From Physcomitrium patens (Eukaryota; Streptophyta; Bryopsida; Funariales; Funariaceae), in contig NC_037274.1 of assembly GCF_000002425.4 (NCBI RefSeq), forward strand, positions 208,937-272,936: a stretch of 64,000 nt of DNA, read 5' to 3'. The notes beneath the pieces are model-generated. The model was given only the letters and a program-made list of their open reading frames with translations. It made no database searches and had not been told where the DNA came from. The position numbers and the translations under genes were made by a program. The first letter of the stretch is position 1. The number at the start of each line of letters is the position of its first letter. Positions 11,101 through 20,728 of this stretch are shown piece by piece.

Positions 11101-11445
11101 AAGAAAGAAAGAAAAAAAGAAAAAAAAATCGTGGGTCTTAATGCAGCCCACAAAAATAAAAGATAATTAATCAAGGCTGATCAATAAAACATGAAGAGAA
11201 TTGTATTCAACCTGATTACAGCAATCTGGAGGCGGAACTGGCGGCACAATTTCTTGATCCTCCGGCTTAGACATGCAAACCCAAGTTGACGCTGGAGATT
11301 TCTTAAGTTCGAGGTTTGTCCAATGTTTTTCTGAGTCTATTGACACTAAAGACCTAGAAGTAGTTTTTGACCGGGTTCTCTGAAGTCCAATTGTCGGCAT
11401 AAACCGAAGAGTTTGTGTAGAACATACTGTGGCCACCGCGGCCAT
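9121..11445 (-). CDS. HCF164: Thylakoid thioredoxin-like protein HCF164, four coding exons
   Basis: Exons on the minus strand: 11445-11212, 10911-10690, 10001-9898 and 9409-9121 (stop TGA 9123-9121), with GT..AG introns and matching phases. The product has a Ser/Thr/Arg-rich N-terminus like a chloroplast transit peptide. One membrane segment follows ([17 protein letters not shown]) and then a lumenal thioredoxin fold. The active site is [10 protein letters not shown] (WCEVC), with VEFY before it and [21 protein letters not shown] then GIPHFAFLD after it. Sequence and architecture match plant HCF164, a thylakoid lumen disulfide reductase needed for cytochrome b6f assembly that takes electrons from CcdA. 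Intron 1 holds a 40-base A run. I chose the ATG at 11445 (MAAVATVCS); an in-frame upstream exon could extend the N-terminus (separate entry). No damage is visible. Confidence 0.92.
11059..11098. repeat. Poly(A) tract in HCF164 intron 1
   Basis: About 40 A residues, then a GAAA-rich run to about 11130. It is intronic relative to the minus-strand gene, so reads as poly(T) in the pre-mRNA. Confidence 0.9.
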
Positions 11446-12145
11446 GGCTGAATGCGGTAACCCTGAATCAAATCCACAGGTAGGCATATAACCCCGTGAG
11501 ATGGAAATGCAGAATCACATCAGAAGCGTACTTTCCAGCAACTTGGGATGGATTGGGTGCAACCTAAAACCACTAATCCAGCAAACAAAAAACAATTGAA
11601 AGCTCTGAAAACTTTCTTCGGTTGGGAACATTAGATATGAAAGTGGATCAAATTGATCACCAAATGCGACCGTCTCCAAAATCCTTCCAGATTTAGAACC
11701 CTGGTGGCTCTCATTCAAGTAACGCACTTCAATTTGCAAAGCCAATTAAAATTAGTGACGCATATCCCCCCAAATCATACCCATAAACATTATTCCGCAA
11801 TGGACATTCCGGGTTCAATGACACGGCACTTCAAAGCGGCGAATGAACAAAGATTCCTTGCACCAAAAACTAAACTCACCTTACACATCGCACAACAGAA
11901 ACAGAAACAACGCTGCTCCAATCTGACAGATGGACATCGAAAATTCAAAGTCGCAGGGAGGCTCGAATCTAGCTATAAATGAAAATTGAAGGACATGACA
12001 TCTGGGGCACCGCAGCACAACCGGAGTAGTAATCAACGTCAGCATCACGAATCATACATCAAAGACAAACCCGCATGCCCAATTAGCCGTCGAATTGGGC
12101 GTAGGTAGGGTGACGAAACAGGGAAGGGAGAAATCGAGGTGGTAC
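11446..12145 (-). other. Probable 5' intron and leader of HCF164
   Basis: A candidate acceptor TTTGATTCAG ends at 11463, 18 bases upstream of the chosen ATG. A candidate donor CACCAG|GTACC lies at 12146/12145. Together they suggest an intron of about 680 bp between a 5' exon and exon 1. No other gene is evident here. Confidence 0.45.
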
Positions 12146-12371
12146 CTGGTGAGTGCAGCGAGAGTGAGCACCTCCGAGGCTGAAGCGAGTGCTCAAGGTG
12201 GGGGCGAGGGGAGGAGAGGAGAGGCCTGGTGGTGGTGCCGCTGCGAGTGAGTGAGTGAGTGAGGGAGAGAGTACTGGAGACGGCGATGGCGATGGCGAGG
12301 GCGTCGTCGAATGTGGGAGGGGGAGCTGCTGCGTGGTGCGCCACACGCAAACAAACGTCCATGGGCGCCAT
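12146..12371 (-). other. Candidate 5' exon of HCF164 (leader or extended transit peptide)
   Basis: The minus-strand frame from ATG 12371 is open up to the candidate donor at 12146. If spliced to 11462 it joins HCF164 in frame without a stop. The encoded stretch is Ser/Thr/Arg/Pro-rich with few acids, as in plastid transit peptides, but is long (75 residues before the known-looking start). It may equally be a 5' UTR with the internal ATG used. Confidence 0.4.
12244..12263. repeat. (GAGT)n short tandem repeat
   Basis: Five GAGT units within the candidate 5' exon. Confidence 0.85.
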
Positions 12372-12570
12372 TGGATCCTCAACTCCCTCCCTCGTTCACT
12401 CTTTCCTTCCTTGCTTGCTTCACTTCCTTTTCCTTTTCTCGTCCCATACTTTTTAACGTTTCTCGTCTCTCGTCTCCTCCTTTTTTTCCTTTCCTCGTCT
12501 TTTGCTTTTCATTTTCTGCTCCTGTTTCGCTTTCAGGTTTAGCGATTTTTATTTATTTATTTATTTATTA
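12372..12570 (-). promoter_or_regulatory. GA-rich presumed promoter and leader of HCF164
   Basis: The plus strand is CT-rich, so the gene strand is GA-rich (GGGAGGGAG-type runs). It ends in a (TTTA)n tract at 12548-12569, beyond which composition falls to AT-rich intergenic DNA. GA/CT-rich blocks near start sites are common in plant housekeeping promoters. No clear TATA box was fixed. Confidence 0.4.
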
Positions 12571-13959
12571 CTGATTTTTGTTATTATTCTTAATTTTTCA
12601 CTCATAGCAGCTAATTCTATGAGGTGTTATTTTATTTTATTTTATTTTTTGAATTTATTATAAGTATTCAAATTGATGTTCTATAAATTGCATGTTACAA
12701 ATGGAAATATAGCATAGTTGGCATGATGAGTCGAGTGTTACTGCTTATTCAGCAAGAAAAAGCAATGCCTAAACATCAATTGATGCAAACTCTATATATA
12801 ATGGGAAAATGAAAATATGTATATAATAGAATAAAATAGAATAGAATATTAATCAGATATATTCTATTTAGTGAAAATTATCTATGGATCAACACAACAT
12901 GTATCATGCATCTCCTTTAGTTTCAATTAAAAATCAGCAATATATCTACAACTTAAAAATAAATTTTGGAACTCTACTATCTATCAATTATTTAATTAAC
13001 TGATATAATCTAGTAATTAATTAATATAATAACTATATATGTTTTAATTATAAAAAATCATAAAATAGTAACATCTTTGTAATTTTCATCATAGCTTTTG
13101 AATATAGTCTATCACATGATGTTGCATTGGGCACCAAATCACATCCAATGGATGTAGTCTACTTTAGTGTAGTGGATTTTTATCCATTTAGTGTTTTGTA
13201 CTAGTCGACCTTGTTAATATCAACTAAGGCTTGAGGATTTAGGTGGAAATGCCACTTGACTTAACAAAAATGTCAAGTCAACTCGTGTAAGTGTTTTTGA
13301 AATGAAAAAGCTCATAGTTGTAAGATTTTGCTTGGCTATGGTGATTTAGCCATTGAGTAAAGTTTATGGTTTTTTCACACTTGCACTTTTAGATTCTCTC
13401 TTTGTGGCATGACAAACAACTTGACTAAATTGTGTTTAGATACTTCAACTTTCTTTAAGAGTGTGTTTGTTATGTATTCTTATTTGGATTTTGAATGCAT
13501 ACTTGATAATAAATACATACTTGATCAAAGTATTAATACTTGACTATAATATTTTTTTAACATTAATTAAAAATTTAAAATATTTGTAAGCATTTTTTTA
13601 TTTTTTATTACACAACCATGAAAATTATATACATAAACTCATAAGTAATGCGGCTCAATTCTTTCAGTGTCCATGCAATGTAGCCTTTTTTCATTCTTTT
13701 TAAAAATAACTACACACCTGAAAATCATGTTCTAAAGTTTTAATAACACCACTATAAATATAAAAAATTGATTTGATTACACATGATTTGGATTTCTGCA
13801 ATATACATTTTAAAAACATGTGTTCAAATATTTAGTATTTTAAAAGTATTAAATGATATCTTCTACGTAATAAAAGCATTGTCCACATTGTTAAAACATA
13901 ACCCAAGTTGACGATTTAAAATATAAAAAGAAAACGAAGAAGAAAATCTAAAAACTCGA
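12571..13959. other. AT-rich intergenic DNA, no gene seen
   Basis: Stops occur in all frames. There are short ATA/AATA runs near 12800-12850 and nothing recognisable. Confidence 0.6.
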
Positions 13960-14183
13960 GCATCTCTATCATTCGGTAATTAGGGTAAGTGTTGGTTCTT
14001 TGGAGCTGAATTGATCGTGATTGCTTGTGATTTCGACCTGGTGCCACTTCGGAGCTGATGTGATCCGTACTACATGTGCGTAAGCGGGGTTGGCTGTTGG
14101 CAGATTATTTATAGAGAACTGCTTTCTGTCGTGCGCATGAGACATGAGACATCCTCGATTAAGCATATGTTTTTGAGCAGGGC
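13960..14183 (+). other. GC-richer stub left of element 1, possible gene leader
   Basis: Composition rises sharply compared with the preceding DNA. A good donor-like AG|GTAAGTG occurs at about 13984. The stretch is cut by the insertion of element 1, and similar composition resumes at 20729. It could be the leader or promoter of the relict there. No protein is recognised. Confidence 0.25.
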
Positions 14184-14188
14184 GTGGG
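14184..14188. repeat. Target site duplication GTGGG, left copy
   Basis: This pentamer is repeated at 20724-20728, immediately outside the right LTR of element 1. Confidence 0.93.
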
Positions 14189-14660
14189 TGTCAAGGACAC
14201 AAAATACAGACTTGAAATCTAACAAGAAGTTCAAGAAGAAGTGGCAGAACTAGATTAAACAGATGAGTACAAGAACAACACCAGAAAGGTGAGCTAGAAC
14301 TCCAAGAGATGTGTTGTCGAGACTGAAGAACTCTTCAGCCTCGACTACTATATATACTACTGGCCTATGGTTCTAAGGAAGCGCATCAAGAAGCTTCCCA
14401 AGAACTATGAAGCTTCTCGAGTAACTACCCAAGAGCTAGGAAGCTTCTCAAGTAACTTTCTAGAATCTACTAGAATATTCTAAGAATCTTCTAGAGCCTT
14501 CTAAGGGAATCTTTAAGGAATCTTCAAAGAATCTTTAGGGAATATTTGAAGAATATTCTAAGAGAATATTTAAGGAATCTTCTGGAAGTTTCTAGAGACT
14601 TCTTTCTAGAAGGTTCTAGAAACTTGTCTCTAGAAAGGTCTAAGGACTATGTCCCTAACA
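14189..14660 (-). repeat. 3' LTR of element 1
   Basis: A 472-bp direct repeat of 20252-20723. It contains the TATA/start region near 14320-14360 and a heat-shock-element-like array near 14583-14621. Confidence 0.95.
14604..14621. promoter_or_regulatory. Heat-shock-element array in the 3' LTR
   Basis: TTCTAGAAGGTTCTAGAA is four alternating TTC/GAA units with exact 2-nt spacers. It duplicates the array at 20667-20684. Confidence 0.6.
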
Positions 14661-14680
14661 TCACCTCCTCTTTTAGCTTC
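14661..14680 (-). promoter_or_regulatory. Polypurine tract of element 1
   Basis: On the minus strand AAAAGAGGAGGTGA directly precedes the LTR start TGTTAGGG. This is the expected plus-strand priming site. Confidence 0.8.
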
Positions 14681-14710
14681 GAGGTCTCCGAGAAGCAATG
14701 TTATCGTCAG

Positions 14711-15058
14711 TCAATACCAACGCAAGAAAATGAAGATCTGTCGCATAAGCTCTGCTATGAACTCCAATTGTTGTTCACGAGGCAAGTGATTCAATGGTCC
14801 TTGAAGCCAACGGTAGTAGTCCACGCCTTCAACTTCTGACCAAGCATGAACCTCCGTGTCTTCATTGTGAAATTGTCCTGCAAACACTCCTTCTGGCTGA
14901 CCATTGTAGGCAGGCTCGACCTCAAATACAATCACCAGCGATCTGTTGCTCGGAATCCTTCGACGTCATCGTGGTGCAGGCGGTTCTTTATCTCGCGGTC
15001 GTCTTTGTGAGCTAGTTGCTTGAGATGACATGACAAGTGTAGTATCTTGGCTATCCAT
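14711..15058 (-). CDS. ORF3 of element 1, conserved small ORF downstream of pol
   Basis: The frame runs from ATG 15058 to a stop at 14711 (115 codons plus stop) with one in-frame TGA at about 14967. That TGA sits in an arginine-rich run and fits a CGA-to-TGA change. The N-terminal third is Ser/Thr/Gln- and Arg-rich. The C-terminal half is well conserved with the ORF3 of the other chromoviruses here: ..VIVFEVE.., then YRWLQGPLNHLPREQ, then a helix-like tail ending in FLRWY. It lies between the pol stop (15204) and the PPT. The function is unknown; I do not recognise the family. Confidence 0.6.
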
Positions 15059-15203
15059 ATTCAAAGGCTAAAACAATAAGAACAAACTTGGGCTACTAAC
15101 AAAGTTCTACGCTATCTTGGAGAGAATGTCTACATCAACTATGGATTTTGGTGGTGCTCTCTCCTCTTTTCTGTTTTCTGGATGAGCAAGCTTCAGTAAG
15201 AAG

Positions 15204-18200
15204 CTATCGTCGAACCGGCTTGGGTTTCTCAGGATATCGTCGATGAAACTCCTGTACCTTTTGTGGCGCATTCGCGAGATTTTCGGCCGGCTCCCATGTT
15301 CGTTCATTAATATCGTAACCGCTCCAATGCACAAAGTATTCTAATTTACCCCGTCTTTACCGTGAATCCAGGACCTTTTCCACCTCGTATTCTTCGTGGT
15401 TCTCTATTTCTATGCTAGGTGGTGGACATTGTACTCTTCCAGGAAAAGATGATTCTCGATAAGGCTCCAACAAAGAAACATGAAAGACAGGATGTACCTT
15501 CATAGTAGCTGGTAACTCCAGACGATACGCTACAGGATTGATCTGCTTCTGGATAACAAATGGTCCCAATCTCCGATAGTCCAATTTGTCACATGGCCGC
15601 TTGGTCTTAATATTTTGTCGAAGCAGCCAAACTTTGTCTCCAATCGTGAATTTAGGTGCCTGATTCCGAAATTTGTCCGCGGACGCCTTGTAAGATTCTT
15701 GGGCAGTTTGCAATTGAAGCTTCAATGTAGTTTGAAGCTGCGAAAGCTCCTTCACCAATCCTTCAGCTGCCGGATTGTTAATCGTTGACGAACTCTACAA
15801 GTCAAGCTTTGGATGGTATCCATAATTGGAAAAGAATGGCGTTTGTTGAGTTGACGCATGAAGGGTGTTGTTATATGCGAACTCGGCTAGCGATAGATAT
15901 GCGACCCAATCATCTTGTTGATAGTTGATGGTGCAACGTAAATATTGCTCTAAAACTTGATTCACCCGTTTTGTTTGGCCGTCCATTTGAGGATGAAATG
16001 TCGAAGAAAGCTTGATATCCACCTTCAATATTTCAAAAAGAGATTTCCAAAACTTTGACACAAACTGGGTTCCTCGATCCGATACGATATCATCTGGTAG
16101 ACCATGATATCGATACACATTATCAAGAAAGAGTCTTGCTGTGTCTTCGCTTGACGATGTCTTCTTGCAAGGGACAAAATGTGCCATCTTTGTAAGCCGG
16201 TCTACGACAACAAAAATGCTGTCAAATGAATTCGATGGTGGTAGATCCGTAATAAAGTCCATAGAAACCGAAGACTATGGTCGGCGCGGAATAGGCAATG
16301 GCTGTAGAAGTCCATAAGGCCAATGTCGAGAGTTTTTGGATCTTGAACAAATGTCACAAGATACAACAAAATCTTTCACATCCTTCCACATTTGAGGCCA
16401 CCAGAAATCGCAGGAAATAAGTTCCAAGGTCTTATTGAATCCAAAATGTCCCGCAGCTGGAAAGTCATGACGAGATTGAAGAACTCGGAGTCGTGCTGGC
16501 CCTTTTGGGATATACAACCGCTCTTCGAAATATACTAGATCTCCTTTCATCTTGAATTTATCATCATTAGCATGTTGCTTGATATCAAGGGCTAGAGAAT
16601 CTTCAATGGTTGCGGCCCGTACTTGGTCGAGGAAGTCAGCATCAATTGGTACAATAGCTGCGTTGAGCCAAAATTTCTCTAGCTTCAACAATGTCGTGCA
16701 CTGTTGATCAAATGCTGCATCTCCAGCCTTTGGCGCGAGATATGATCTCCTTGATAATGCATCGGACAACCCTTGTTGCTTCCCAGGCCGATAAGTAATA
16801 ACAAAGTCGAACCTGGATAGCGACATATTCCACCGAGCTTGACGCCGATTCAAAACCCGAGCCGACATAAAATACTCCAAATTCTTGTGATCCGTATATA
16901 CGGTCACTAGATGTGCAGTTCCTTCGAGAAAGTGGCGCCACTCTTGGAAAGAATCTACTATAGCAAGGAGTTTCTTATCGTGGATCTCATAGTTGATCTC
17001 AGCAGCAGAGAATTTTCGAGAATAGAACGCAACTGGATGGAGCTTCTCATCTACGCCCATCTGTAAAAGTACAGCTCCCAAAGCAAAATCCGACGGATCT
17101 GTCTCCAAATAAAAGGCCTTTGTAAAGTCCGGATGTACCAAGATTGGAGCTGTAGTAAATACCATCTTCAAATCTTGAAATGCTTTTTCTGCGATAGGTC
17201 CCCATTCGAGCTTGTCCTTACACGTTAACCGAGTGAGGGGGGCAGCAACTTAAGAATAATTCTTGATAAAGATCCGATAGTAGTTAGCAAATCCAAGAAA
17301 ACATTGTACGTCCCTAACCGTCTTCGAAACTTCCCAAGACATGATTGCTTCCACCTTCTTTGGATCCATCTTCAAGCCTTCCGTAGTCGTGATGAATCCC
17401 AAAAACTCCATCTCAGTTTGGTGAAATAAGCACTTTTCCAATTTGGCATAGAGTCCTCGCTCCCGTAGTTTTTTGAGTACCAGACGAACGTGCTTCTCAT
17501 GTTCTTCCTCGTTCTTAGAAAATATCAAAATATCAACTAGATAGATGACAACAAAATCGTCTAGATGCTCTCGAAAGATGTCATTCATCATGTGTTGAAA
17601 GACCGCTGGAGCATTAGTAAGACCAAATGGCATGACATTGTATTCAAAATGGCCATACCTTGTTCGGAACGCTGTCTTCCATTCATCTCCTTCCTTAATT
17701 CGCACAAGGTTGTAAGCCCCCCTTAGGTCAATCTTTGTAAAGATCCTTGCACGCCCAAGTTGTTCTAGAAGACCAGAGATCAAAGGCAATGGATAGCGAT
17801 TCTTTTTTGTCACCTTGTTGAGACCTCGATAGTCCACGCACATCCGTAGTGAGCCATCTTTCTTCTTCACAAATAAGATTGGTGCCCCAGTTGGCGACTT
17901 CGAATGACGGATGAAGTTCTTGGCTAGATTCTCGTCAATGTACTTCCGCAACTCAGTCAATTCCGTCTGCGATAAATTGTAGATTGGTCCAAAAGGTGGT
18001 TGTGCTCCTTCTTACAATTCAATGGCACAGTCATAGGGTCGATGCTTTGGCAGCATATCAGCATTCTTCTTTTCAAAGACATCTTTGAATTCTTCATACT
18101 GCTTTGGAATAACCAAAGTCGGAGTTGCATCTTCTCGAGTCGGAGTTGCGAAGATGACAAGAGGTGTATTTTGCTTGGCTTCCTTCATGAAAGCCCTTGC

Positions 18201-18764
18201 ACCTATAAACAAGGATTTGTTTCTAGACATTGTCTTGGCAGATTCCACCTTCAAGGAGTTTGTTGGAAATGTCACTTTCCACAACTTCCAATCTATCAAT
18301 GGATTATATCTATCAAGCCAAGATAGTCCCAAAATGATAGGACATGAAGGGGTCTTGATAACATTAAACACAATATTGCTCTCATGGTTTTCAAGACGTA
18401 CCTTCAATGGTTTAGTTTCATGGATAACATTGCCTGAAGACAATGGTCGTCCGTCTATGACTTCTACATGGACAGGCTTAAGTTTCTTTACAAGAGAAAT
18501 ATTGTGAAGCTTGGCAAACTCTTCATCTATAAAGCAAGCGGATGCACCCGAGTCTAATAAAGCATCGACTTGTAGTTCTTGAATACCCAGATGTAAAGGT
18601 ACCATAAAACAATCTGAAGGTTGAGCTGAGAAAAAGGGACCTTGATTAATTTTGGATGTTGAGATGTCCAGCCGCACGGTCCCTATTGTGGCTGGGCGTC
18701 CTTGTTTTCCTGCATGCTTGTACTCTTGAGTCTTGTTGTTTGAGGCTTCTGTTTCTTCCGACAA
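15204..18764 (-). pseudogene. pol of element 1 (PR-RT-RNase H-IN-chromodomain), five stops
   Basis: One continuous minus-strand frame with nonsense codons at 18012-18014, 17250-17252, 16275-16277, 15795-15797 and 15357-15359. No frameshift was seen. Protease has LDSGASACF. RT has [19 protein letters not shown] and MPFGLTNAP, but the YLDD box reads YLVD (codon 17535-17537). RNase H starts LETDPSDFALGAVL. Integrase has the H-H-C-C finger (GHFG...CDICSRSK) and the first two acidic residues, but the catalytic Glu is Lys (DGQTKRVNQ, codon 15969-15971). The chromodomain has EYFVHWSGYDINERTWEP. Pol is in the -1 frame relative to gag and overlaps its end. Confidence 0.9.
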
Positions 18765-19732
18765 TCTATAGCTTTATGGCCCGCTTCTCCGCAATATAAA
18801 CACAAGTTTTGTTCAAACCGTCGCTTCCTTTCCTCAGCTGTGAGGGGTTTGAAACGTACCGCATCAATTTGCATGGGTTCAGGATCTGTGGAGTGATTCT
18901 CTGGACCTTTTGAAAATGTAGCAAATGCTCCATCATTTCTCCAGCTTGATCGTCTTTCTTGTCGTAATTCAAAGAGGCAGTTGTCACAAATAATTGCTTG
19001 AGATATAAGTTCTTCTAAAGTATCCGCCTTAGGCATGGTGATCAATAAGTTCTTGACATCATCTCTCAGTCCATATCGAAATCGTGTCATGAACGCCTTA
19101 TCATTCCAATCAAGATCACATGTAAGCTGTTGAAATTCTGCAGCATAGATTGCAGCAGAACGTGATCCTTGTCGCAGATTTTGTATCTTTCTTTCAGCCA
19201 CTCTTTCTCGATCGCTATCTCCAAACGCAGCAGTAAGTCTCTCTATGAAAGCCTCTAGGTCGTACAATATTGGAGAATCCTTCTCCAATAGTGGAGCAAA
19301 CCAAGAGCGAGCATTTCCTGATAGAAGAGTACCTATGAAAGCAACTTGGGTAAATCCATTCGGATAACGAGAAGGGTATAGGCGTAGATAAAGCCGTACT
19401 TGTTGCACAAAACCTCGGAAGTTGGCTCTTGTTCCGTCAAACTTGTCTGGCATACTCGCTTTTGGTTCTTTCGTACTAATCCTTGAAGTATCCATGGGGG
19501 TCGTATGTGACACATGTCTTGCTTCTCTCAGTCGAATAATCTCTTGTTGTAGGCTATGAATTTCGCGTCTAGCTTCTTCGGTCACTAGATCAATTTGAGG
19601 TTCTTTACTTGGATTGCGAAGAAATGCAATCTCCTTTCGTACACTATTCATAAGAGCTTGAAGATCTGCAAGAGTTGCCACTCTATTGTCTACTTGTGGA
19701 GATGCACTGTCTATGACCTGGTCTACTTCCAT
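18683..19732 (-). CDS. gag of element 1
   Basis: The open frame gives 349 residues from ATG 19732 (MEVDQVIDS). The N-terminus is coiled-coil-like, followed by the capsid-type retrotransposon Gag core (KFDGTRANFRGFVQQVRLYL, GNARSWFAPLLEKDSP). A single CCHC knuckle CLYCGEAGHKAIDC lies near the C-terminus. Gag would assemble the particle and bind RNA. Its end overlaps the pol frame; the sequence GAAAAC in the overlap recurs in the other families. The frame also opens upstream to 19813, but only non-ATG codons lie there. Confidence 0.9.
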   Translation of the reverse strand: MEVDQVIDSASPQVDNRVATLADLQALMNSVRKEIAFLRNPSKEPQIDLVTEEARREIHSLQQEIIRLREARHVSHTTPMDTSRISTKEPKASMPDKFDGTRANFRGFVQQVRLYLRLYPSRYPNGFTQVAFIGTLLSGNARSWFAPLLEKDSPILYDLEAFIERLTAAFGDSDRERVAERKIQNLRQGSRSAAIYAAEFQQLTCDLDWNDKAFMTRFRYGLRDDVKNLLITMPKADTLEELISQAIICDNCLFELRQERRSSWRNDGAFATFSKGPENHSTDPEPMQIDAVRFKPLTAEERKRRFEQNLCLYCGEAGHKAIDCRKKQKPQTTRLKSTSMQENKDAQPQ

Positions 19733-20238
19733 ATTTAGAGAATAGATGGAAAAATTTTGAGAGAAGAAGAAATTGCTAAGTCTCTTGGAGAAAATTGTAG
19801 CACTACCTGTCACTAAAATTTACTCGGAGAAAAGAAAAAAAAACACTAAACGATTTCAGTTTTAGAGGAAAGTAATCCGCAATCTCTAAAAATGCCTCAA
19901 TGCTTTCGAGAAGAGGGGTAATCCGCACTCTATCAAGAAAGCAAACCTCTGAAATCGATGTTAACAGTCTTTTCTACTAGCTATGCTAAACAAAAAGAAG
20001 GAATTAATATCAGTCCAAGAGAGGGTAATCCGCAACCCTTAGAATGCTCAAGTATCTCCAAGGAAAGGGGCAGTCCACTCTCTGCCTCAAAGAACTAAGC
20101 TCTGATATTGTGATTGAGAAAATATCAGTTTAGAAGAGGGTAATCCGCAACCTCTAAAAAATGCTAGTATACCTTCAAGTAGAGGGGTAATCTACACTCT
20201 ACTAAGAAAGAACTAGCTCTGATATCTCAAGTTAGTAT

Positions 20239-20249
20239 AGTCTCGACAA
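20239..20249 (-). promoter_or_regulatory. Predicted self-priming site of element 1
   Basis: Two bases inside the 5' LTR the minus strand reads TTGTCGAGACT. It is the exact reverse complement of AGTCTCGACAA, the predicted first 11 nt of the transcript (20387-20377). No tRNA-type PBS is found directly at the LTR edge. Confidence 0.75.
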
Positions 20250-20376
20250 ACTGTCACTGACACAAAATACAGACTTGAAATCTAACAAGAAGTTCAAGAA
20301 GAAGTGGCAGAACTAGATTAAACAGATGAGTACAAGAACAACACCAGAAAGGTGAGCTAGAACTCCAAGAGATGTG

Positions 20377-20419
20377 TTGTCGAGACTGAAGAACTCTTCA
20401 GACTCGACTCTTATATATA
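20377..20419 (-). promoter_or_regulatory. TATA box and predicted start of element 1 transcript
   Basis: The TATA box begins at 20419 and the predicted start is 20387, a normal plant spacing. The first 11 nt match the priming site. An imperfect inverted repeat (GTCGAGTCTGAAG / CTTCAGTCTCGAC) straddles the start. Confidence 0.6.
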
Positions 20420-20647
20420 CTACTGGCCTATGGTTCTAAGGAAGCGCATCAAGAAGCTTCCCAAGAACTATGAAGCTTCTCGAGCAACTACCCAAGAGCT
20501 AGGAAGCTTCTCAAGTAACTTCCTAGAATCTACTAGAATATTCTAAGAATCTTCTAGAGCCTTCTAAGGGAATCTTTAAGGAATCTTCAAAGAATCTTTA
20601 GAGAATCTTTGAAGAATATTCTAAGAGAATATTCAAAGAATCTTCTG

Positions 20648-20684
20648 GAAGTTTCTAGAGACTTCTTTCTAGAAGGTTCTAGAA
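20648..20684. promoter_or_regulatory. Heat-shock-element-like array in the U3 of element 1
   Basis: 20667-20684 is TTC-ta-GAA-gg-TTC-ta-GAA, a perfect four-unit heat-shock element. Next to it, 20648-20665 reads GAA-gt-TTC-ta-GAg-ac-TTC. It lies in U3, about 250 bp upstream of the TATA box, as an enhancer would. Further GAAnnTTC dyads are scattered along the LTR. Confidence 0.6.
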
Positions 20685-20723
20685 ACTTGTCTCTAGAAAG
20701 GTCTAAGGACTATGTCCCTAACA

Positions 20724-20728
20724 GTGGG
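20724..20728. repeat. Target site duplication GTGGG, right copy
   Basis: Identical to 14184-14188. Confidence 0.93.

Larger units (their letters stand above)
14189..20723 (-). mobile_element. Element 1: Ty3/gypsy chromovirus, near complete, 6535 bp
   Basis: The element has two 472-bp LTRs (TGTTAGGG..TGACA on the minus strand) and a perfect 5-bp target duplication. Gene order on the minus strand: PBS-like site, gag, pol (PR-RT-RH-IN-chromodomain), ORF3, PPT. A C-terminal chromodomain marks a chromovirus; the general type resembles Tcn1/moss chromoviruses. LTRs differ by roughly ten substitutions by eye (about 2%), so insertion is fairly recent. Gag is open. Pol keeps a single frame but has five nonsense codons and altered RT and integrase catalytic residues, so this copy is not autonomous. 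Confidence 0.95.
20252..20723 (-). repeat. 5' LTR of element 1
   Basis: 472 bp, matching 14189-14660. TATATATAA (20419-20411 on the minus strand) lies 32 bp upstream of the predicted start at 20387. Confidence 0.95.

Noticed and set aside
12259-12574. Overlapping plus-strand ORFs starting MRERVLETAMAMARASS, resembling a transit peptide
   Set aside because: They lie antisense to the HCF164 5' region, no coding exons follow on the plus strand, and the composition is explained by the GA/CT-rich promoter.
14546-14839. ORF of 97 codons over the end of the element 1 LTR, and its repeat at 20609-20791
   Set aside because: It lies antisense within LTR and PPT sequence and is duplicated only because the LTR is. 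No protein character.
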